Below are positions 57,970-64,000 of a stretch of 64,000 bases of DNA, one piece after another. A program made the position numbers and the translations under genes. How positions within the stretch are numbered: position 1 is the first letter of the stretch; each line of letters starts with the position of its first letter. This DNA is from Strobilurus pachycystidiatus. Lineage: Eukaryota > Basidiomycota > Agaricomycetes > Agaricales > Physalacriaceae. The stretch lies in assembly GCA_019915135.1 (NCBI GenBank), contig JAHLMK010000007.1:1860001-1924000 (forward strand). Direction: 5' to 3'. The notes beneath the pieces were generated by a model. That model was not told the origin of the DNA. It saw only the letters and a program-made list of their open reading frames with translations, and did no database searches.

Positions 57970-58160
57970 TCTATACGTGTACCACTACCATTTTGCCTTG
58001 GTTTTATGCAACTTCTCGCGGCGTACGACGCGTCTCCTTCGAGAGGACGTTTGTGGGAATGGTCTGGTGCCATGGTGCCGACGAGTTGAGTATTCTGTTG
58101 CCGAGGCTCAGAGAGGCTTCTTTGCTGAAGGTGTCAATGCTCGATCTATACGTGTATCAT
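57821..58160 (+). repeat. imperfect tandem duplication at F-box 3' end
   Basis: Unit 1 (57821 to about 57984) and unit 2 (about 58013 to 58160) share TACGACGCGTCTCCTTCGAG, GGTCTGGTGC, CCGAGGCTC, AGAGAGGCTT and GATCTATACGTGTA in the same order. Unit 1 has four extra bases (ACAC) after CCGAGGCTC, which shifts the frame; unit 2 keeps LPRLREASLLKVSMLDLYVY. Unit 2 also lacks about 11 bases present in unit 1. Unit 2 is now outside the coding region. Confidence 0.75.
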
Positions 58161-58312
58161 TGCCGTGTGACGGGCTCATTGGTGATGTGACAAAGGAAAC
58201 CACTAAATTGAAGGAATGTACACAGAACATCTTGATATAACAGCGATAGCGATTCAACAACAAATAAGATGGATCCTCTAAGATACGAGAAGGTGGTAGT
58301 GAACTAGTACAA

Positions 58313-59740
58313 TCAATCTGACAATTCTATAAAGTCTACATCGTCGGCTGGTGGAGTCTTGACTCTGCGTCTAACATGGCGCGTAGGCAAAGGAACGTTC
58401 TCTTTATCCTCGTCATCGGATATGTCGATGATGTCCATGTCATCTTGTTGGTTCGTTGTTTCGCCCACCGTCGATGAGCTGGGACCGGAAATAGACGATC
58501 GCACTGCCTGGGTCTCAGCTGCCGCCCAAACTTCCTCATTATTGAAGAAATCATCATCCCCAAAGTCAGAAGACGCGTCTTGGGCGCGATTAGGAGCTGG
58601 AGGCTTCTCGTCATCGCTATCCAGAAATATGGTGTGAGAGGATGGACCGGCAGGCGACAGAGGTAGGCTGGCCATGAGCTGGCCGTCAACTTGAGTCGGG
58701 CCATCAAAGTATGTAGAGGTTGGATTGACGAGGGTGTTAGCTGAGGATGACGTGTCGGGGACGCGGCGCCTTCGAGGCTGGTCCTCATCGTCCATGTGAT
58801 CGTGTAAAGCTGGTGACGGCGGTCGAGGCGGGGCCATTTCGCGTAGAGGCGATCTTGGACCCTGCGCGGGGGGTGGAGGATCGTCCATTTCGACTTCGGG
58901 AGGCTCAAGGCTATACGCAAAATTGGTATCAAAGGACGATCGACGCGTAACGGAGGACGTACCCCAAACGGAGATGCAAACTTCGCGCGAAATTTCCGCG
59001 CTGGGTAGCCTGTCGATCGTCGGTCTGATGTTCTTTGAGAGTAACACATCTTGGTTCCAGAAAGGCAATTCCGCGTCGGACTTTGCAGTCTTTGAGCATG
59101 AGCTAGACAAGTGCAGTGAGGCCAGCAAGGGAAGGCAGGAACTGAGGCATACCTTGTAGCCCAGGGGTGTCGTCCCTAGCCTGAGCTGCGGTAGGCTGCG
59201 GTATTCCATGGCTTTCAGCGTCGTCGCGCCATCGCTGAGCTCCATGCTGAGCATGCTTCTCGGATAATTCGGTATCGGGCCCTCCCCTTCAACGTCGATA
59301 TCGCCGTCGCCCACCTCCTCCTCGCCCGCGGCTTCCCTTTCCTCTCTCGTGACCCGCACCTTGTTGAGATTGTACGCACTGACGCCGATGTCCGTGATGG
59401 ACACGATCTCGACCAAGACTGGCGGCCCGGATATGCGCGTCTGCTTCACGTTCGCGTCGGGGATATGGACGGGCAGCCCAGTGCCGTGCACCATGGAGTC
59501 TTGCAGATTGGAAGACAGCAGCTGTTCCTCGACCTCTTTGATGATTGCGGGCATCTGAGTAGCCGGATTGAGCGCCTTGTCCTCGACGACCCAGTCGTAG
59601 CATGCCTGCAGCCAATCCTTTCACAAAGTCACCATAAATTGACAGCGAGTGGCGAGCGAGATAGGGCTCACCGGGTCGACGCGCGGGCGAGGATAGTTCT
59701 GGCCAAGATAATCTGTAAGCGCCGCTGGGATGGGGTCCAT
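58313..59740 (-). CDS. RMI1: Rmi1, RecQ-mediated genome instability protein
   Basis: Partner of Sgs1/BLM helicase and topoisomerase III in dissolving recombination intermediates. Exons 59672-59740, 59153-59617, 58963-59102 and 58313-58910, all in phase, 423 residues. Starts MDPIPAALTDYLGQNYPRPR, DWLQACYDWVVEDKALNPAT, then the OB fold: SMVHGTGLPVHIPDANVKQT, ISGPPVLVEIVSITDIGVSA, LSMELSDGATTLKAMEYRSL, LGTTPLGYKLMLKDCKVRRG and IAFLEPRCVTLKEHQTDDRQ. The OB-fold N-terminal part matches the Rmi1/DUF1767 domain. The second half is acidic and Pro/Ser-rich (DSDDEKPPAPNRAQDASSDF, DDMDIIDISDDEDKENVPL) and includes SIM-like hydrophobic-acidic stretches. An open frame runs through the two short introns, so unspliced transcripts would also read through. 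Confidence 0.9.
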
Positions 59741-59910
59741 GGTGGGCGGAAGGAAGACAGCAACGGATGGCACGGGTTGATGTTTCGCGTTCAAGTTGAT
59801 CACGATCACATGCTTGCTTTGTTCCAATTATGGTAAATCCCGGTCGATTTTAGCAGATAAGTTCGATAGCTACGCGCTTTGCATGAGGCAGATATATAAT
59901 AATAAGTAGT

Positions 59911-60497
59911 CTACTCATATCCAGAGGCTTTTGGTAGGCCGTCCACGATATTCTCCCCAACCCAGATCTTCCGCTTTAGGCGGAATGGAATCGAGACAGG
60001 ATCCAAACTCGGACACAGCGATGGCTACACGCGTAGAACGCATGTCAGCAAGAACGACTTGCCGATAATTTGAACCTTGCCTTTTCGTCAAGTGTCGTAT
60101 TTTCCTTGTCTTCCTCAACTTGCATCGTATGCTCCGAATCGTCAGAGTCATTCAAGTGCATATCCGCCGGCGTCCGCTTTCTCTCGGTCTGTGTTTCGGG
60201 AAATATGAGCAGAAACAAAGGAATATATAGAGATTTACATACTTTCCACTTTTTCCAATTCCTCTGGTGCATTCCGGAACTGACATGACGAGACCAGTTG
60301 CTCGGATTGTACAGTCCAGCCGTAGGTCGTTTGTCCATGTTCAAGAGTGCATCGCAGCAGAGACACTCCAACACGTGCGGTGTGATGCGGCCAATACAAG
60401 GAGTAGCGCGCAAGTGCAGGTATCGTTTCCTCGGGGTACCGCTGAGCGTGGCAAGGTCATCATCATCGTCAAGTAGGTTTCGGGGACTCGGAGTCAT
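59911..60497 (-). CDS. small Cys/His zinc-finger-like protein, unknown
   Basis: Exons 60243-60497, 60081-60188 and 59911-60024, in phase, 158 residues. Starts MTPSPRNLLDDDDDLATLSG. A compact motif C-L-C-C-D about residue 46 is followed some 20 residues on by NWSRHVSSGMHQRNWKKWK, so Cys-x(2)-Cys and His-x(5)-His can form one C2H2 zinc site with a Trp before the first His. Exon 2 is acidic (SDDSEHTMQVEEDKEN); the C-terminus is IPFRLKRKIWVGENIVDGLP. The second intron (60025-60080) needs a GC donor (AAG|GCAAGG, the classic GC form); a GT donor two codons later gives a different, shorter tail. No family recognised. Confidence 0.65.
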
Positions 60498-61304
60498 GGA
60501 GATCGATGACTTTCGACGCCGAGGTTTCGTCCTTTATATACCGTTGAGTTGTAGAAGTAGTACCAGAGGGTGGCAATGACTTAAGGTTCAAGCTCAATGT
60601 GCCCATTGCGCCACTCGAGGGCAGGCATGAAGATGAAGGCGGTCAGAATGAAAGAGAATGAATTATGAAAATGCCCAAAAAGGCAAGTGATCTCAGGGCC
60701 GAATGACCCGGTCGATTTCGATGTTTGTCCAAGGCGGTCCCAGATTGCCAGATTGTTCTCGTTACTGACAGGCTTGTTGTTATCACTTCTCTGACTTGAT
60801 GAAAGATGTTTCCATTGGATCTAGTTCTGTGCGGGAGTACAGGTTTATCAAGCGGAGAGAGACGCTCGAAATGCTCGATCAGTCGCAAACTTTCATTTAA
60901 CGCAATGAACGTGATGAACGGTGACTTGCTTTATGACATTCACGCGCAGTATAAAAGTATATGGTACCTTTCATCTTGCATCTACTGATAGGACTTACGG
61001 TGAGCCCGCAAGCATAAGTGCATTGGCGAATGTACCAGTATGTACACAAGACTCATGCCACGTACGTCTTCATTGCGAGCTATCATGCTGACACAGTAAA
61101 AGTGTATTCATATAGATCGAATGCATAGAAAACTACTTTCAACGCGTTCGAGAGTCTCGCCTGATGCAAGCCACAGTCGAGAAACCAGGCAAGTCGGGAA
61201 CTGAGTGAAACCCAAATGGGGAGGATCGGGACTCGGGTGCGCTCGATTCCGGCGGTACTCCGAGTCTCCGATCCATGAACAATCCATGACTTGGGGATCC
61301 AGAG
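60498..61304. other. spacer, about 0.8 kb
   Basis: Between two divergent genes. Frames are short and mutually overlapping; no motif or repeat was recognised. Confidence 0.45.
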
Positions 61305-63585
61305 ATGCTCCCCAAGCGTTTCCTACACCGCCCGACTCTCTTTAGACACATGTCGACGCCAGCTGTTCTGCCCAGGCTTCCCGTTCCGGATCTCCGCAAA
61401 ACGCTGGACAGATACCTCGCGTCTATCGAGCCCTTTCTTCTCGAAGACGCCGCACGAAAAGGGACCGCATACGAGACAGCTTATGCATTGCGCGCCAAAT
61501 GGGCCGACGAGTTTGACTCAGGTATAGGAAAGGTCTGTCAGGAGAGATTGCTTGGTTTGTTGATCCTTTTCTTTACAGCGCTCTCATGAAAACTGAACAT
61601 CCAAAAAAGAGTTGGATCGCGCGTCGCCGCATAATTGGCTCGACGATAACTTTTGGATGAACAAGGCGTACCTGGAGAATAGAGAGCCCCTTCTCATCAA
61701 CTCCAATTGGTGGCTGGCTTTCGAGGACGACAACCTCATCCCAATCAAGGAAGAGCTTCGACCCAACGATGGCTTCTTCCAGGCGGGCTGTTCGAGGTGG
61801 CAGGTCCGAAGAGCAGCGTGGATCCTGCATAGGATATTAGAGTTCAAAGGGAAGCTAGCAGCGTGTGTATCTCGGTTGTTTCACCGCATCATCATACCTC
61901 ATTCATATGTTGTCTTTACAGTCAAGAAATACACCCGGATACCACGCGCGCTGGCATGTCAAGAACCATCATCCACCATTCCCGCAATTATTGACGCGAC
62001 TTGTAGGCATATGGCTGCGCGAAAATACCGCCAAGTTGTTCAACACTTCCCGGATACCACAGGCCAACTGTGATGTTCTTTCCCAGCCCTCCCCTTCGCA
62101 TCCTGCATCTTCCTGCGTCGTCGTAATGGTCCACGGCTGGTTCTATTCCGTACCCGTATCATCACTATCCCCAAACGCAATTGCAAACTGTCTCGAAAGT
62201 ATCATCCACGACGCCGACTATCGAATCAGTCATGGCGACGCGGCCGTCCCTGTCGGTATCCTCTCTGCTGACCACCGCGATACATGGAACTCGAACCTCG
62301 CACGCCTCCTTTCCCTCTCTCCAAAGAACAAACACACGCTAGACTTCATCTCCCATTCTCTCCTTGTTCTGAGCCTTGACTCGCATCCCAACGCGTTGAC
62401 GGTCGACGGTCATCTACACGCCATTCGATCAACCTTCCAAAATGTGTCGAACAGGTGGTTCGACAAGGCTTTCACGCTCATCGTGGACCCTGCCGCCCGC
62501 GCCGGCGCCATGGGCGAGCATTCGCCTTGCGACGCGCTGGTTCCCAGCATTGCCGCGGAATACGGCATCATAGAGGGTATCGACCTCTCGCAGTTCTCAG
62601 ACATGCAGCCTGTGAAGGGTTGGAAACGGCTCGAATGGGTGACCGATAAACACATCGAGAAGCAATGTCTCGAGGCGCAAGAGCGTGCAGACGCCCTTAT
62701 CGCGTCCTCTGACGACAGCGTCCTGTGGTTCATTGACTACGGCGCGGACTGGATCAAAGGTGTCGGTAAGAAATCTCTCATTCCCATTCAGTCTTTCTCC
62801 CACTGAACAATTCCTGAAGCGAAACAAAGCGCAGACGCATACATCCAAATGGCTTTGCAGCTCACTTGGTACAAGATGCGCGGCGAGTTCACCGCGACGT
62901 ACGAGACCGCTTTGACGCGGATGTTTGACAAAGGCCGAACGGAGACAATACGGACATTTACAAGGGACAGTCGAGCGTTCGTGTTGGCAATGCTGGATTC
63001 CGACGTGCCGGTAAGGACACTGAATGCATGTTCCACGTCTTCTAAGACCTGATCTCTGGCAGTCTGAAACGAAGCTCGCTCTCCTCCGCCGCGCTATCCA
63101 GACGCATTCCACTTTGACACGCGAGGCGGCGACTGGACGTGGGATCGATCGGCATCTTATGGGATTGAGGTTGATGCTGCGACCTGGTGAGCGCGCAACG
63201 CTGTTCGACGATGAAATCTTCGCGCGTAGTGCGGAGTGGAAGCTCAGTACAAGTGGCTTGAGTGCAGGCCATCTTTTCCGTGGAACAGGGTGCGCTATCT
63301 CCATCGCATACTCAGCATCCTCGCTCACGTTGATTAGGTTCGGAGCATCATACGAGGACGGCTACGGCATCAATTGTATGTTTACTTGACAGACATGTAG
63401 ATCAGTGCTGACCATTGACAGATTTGGCTGGTCCGATCGGCTTGAAGTTTGGGATAGAGTCCAAACGCACAAGTAATCGTACTTCCACAAAATTCTTCAA
63501 GGCTACCCTCACTGCTGTGTTGCAAGAGATGCAAACTATCTGTCTCTCAGAGCCTCAGGCAGGCCAAATATTATCAAACTTGTAG
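61305..63585 (+). CDS. carnitine O-acetyltransferase
   Basis: Transfers acetyl groups between CoA and carnitine so that acetyl units move between peroxisome, cytosol and mitochondrion. Exons 61305-61521, 61610-61862, 61922-61953, 62007-62765, 62820-63010, 63063-63289, 63338-63375 and 63422-63585, 626 residues, all in phase. Seen: LPRLPVPDLRKTLDRYLASI, HNWLDDNFWMNKAYLENREP, AAQEIHPDTTRAGIWLRENT, CVVVMVHGWFYSVPV, and NRWFDKAFTLIVDPAARAGA with MGEHSPCDA carrying the catalytic His, TATYETALTRMFDKGRTETI and AGHLFRGTG. The N-terminus (MLPKRFLHRPTLFRHMS) is basic and could target mitochondria; a second Met at residue 16 would remove it. The protein ends SNL, a weak peroxisomal-signal-like tripeptide. 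The 54-bp intron at 61954-62006 needs a GC donor. Confidence 0.92.
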
Positions 63586-63625
63586 TATTTTTTGGGGGAA
63601 AATTTGCACGAGTCAAGACTAGTCT

Positions 63626-64000
63626 TCATATCTTTTTCAATCTCTCCACCTCCTCCAATGTGATCCAACTTTCCTCTCCCATCTTCTGAGCTAGGGCCCC
63701 CACCAGTGACTCCTTCCCTGGACCAGCCAGAAATTGTTGACTGGTCACAATATACATGGCTTGCTTACACCGTGTAAGCATGACGTTTGTACGTCTAAGA
63801 CTCTTGAGGAAGCCAATTGCACGAGAGCGTACAACTGATATGACAATGACATCTTCCTCATTTCCTGGGGAGAGAGATTAGATGAGATGAGATGAGAAAG
63901 GCATCATACCTTGGAAAGAATCAACACTAAAGCATGTATTCTCCCAACCCAACCCTTCTTCTTTCATCTGATTTTCAATGCGAGTCCTCTGTCCTTCATA
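63626..64000 (-). CDS. C-terminus of SF1 (Upf1/Dna2-like) helicase, partial
   Basis: Two exons, 63910 to beyond 64000 and 63626-63864, in phase. They encode YEGQRTRIENQMKEEGLGWE, SVDSFQGNEEDVIVISVVRS, LRRTNVMLTRCKQAMYIVTS, then a Leu-rich tail ending in LEEVERLKKI. VDSFQG-x-E-x-DVI-x-S and R-x-NV-x-LTR are helicase motifs V and VI of the SF1B (AAA_12) group, with the Gln and Arg that bind ATP. The specific member (Upf1, Sen1, Dna2, or the fungal Ecl1-type and NFX1 relatives) cannot be told from this end. The 3' end faces the carnitine acetyltransferase 40 bases away. Confidence 0.85.

Overview
The window is nuclear DNA of a filamentous basidiomycete, most likely an agaricomycete. Genes are dense and on both strands. 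Nearly all are split by many short introns (about 41-60 bases, GT-AG with a minority of GC-AG). Ribosome-binding sites and operons are absent. The gene content is fungal: Pwp1, Sld7-like, Vps51 short form, Gcn2, an intron-rich telomerase, a GMC oxidoreductase and a Ca3427-type binding protein. Exon models were built by eye from reading frame, splice-site phase and remembered family motifs; no alignment or search was run, so splice sites are predictions.

Layout. 1-9.5 kb: Env7-type kinase (cut by the left edge), J-protein, an empty stretch, ribosome-biogenesis factor Pwp1, a single-pass membrane protein, a double DUF427 protein and a small three-exon gene. 9.6-15.5 kb: Sld7-like replication protein, a conserved hypothetical, Vps51 and a basic disordered nuclear protein. 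16-24.6 kb: a 14-exon GMC oxidoreductase meeting a TDG/Thp1-type DNA glycosylase tail to tail, two tandem Cys-His papain-like paralogues, eIF5, then about 1.2 kb without a gene. 24.6-33.2 kb: F-box-like protein, Iws1/Spn1, a gene-poor stretch holding a decayed CCT5 fragment, and a disordered protein.

34-48 kb: small mitochondrial membrane protein, TPR protein, Ca3427-like binding protein, a 375-bp PIF/Harbinger-type MITE, a Pro/Ser-rich protein, a complete TERT gene in 25 exons, glutathione peroxidase, mitochondrial carrier-like protein and a coiled-coil protein. 48.5-64 kb: complete Gcn2 kinase, class I methyltransferase, F-box protein with a duplicated 3' end, Rmi1, a small Cys/His protein, carnitine acetyltransferase, and the C-terminus of an SF1 helicase cut by the right edge.

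Genes do not form one pathway. Several concern genome maintenance (TERT, TDG, Rmi1, Sld7-like, SF1 helicase) or gene expression (eIF5, Gcn2, Iws1, Pwp1). I see no defence island, CRISPR array, rRNA, tRNA or biosynthetic cluster. The most unusual signals are the MITE with intact TTA duplications, GC-AG introns in six genes, very small exons, the CCT5 relic and the frameshifted 3' duplication of the F-box gene.
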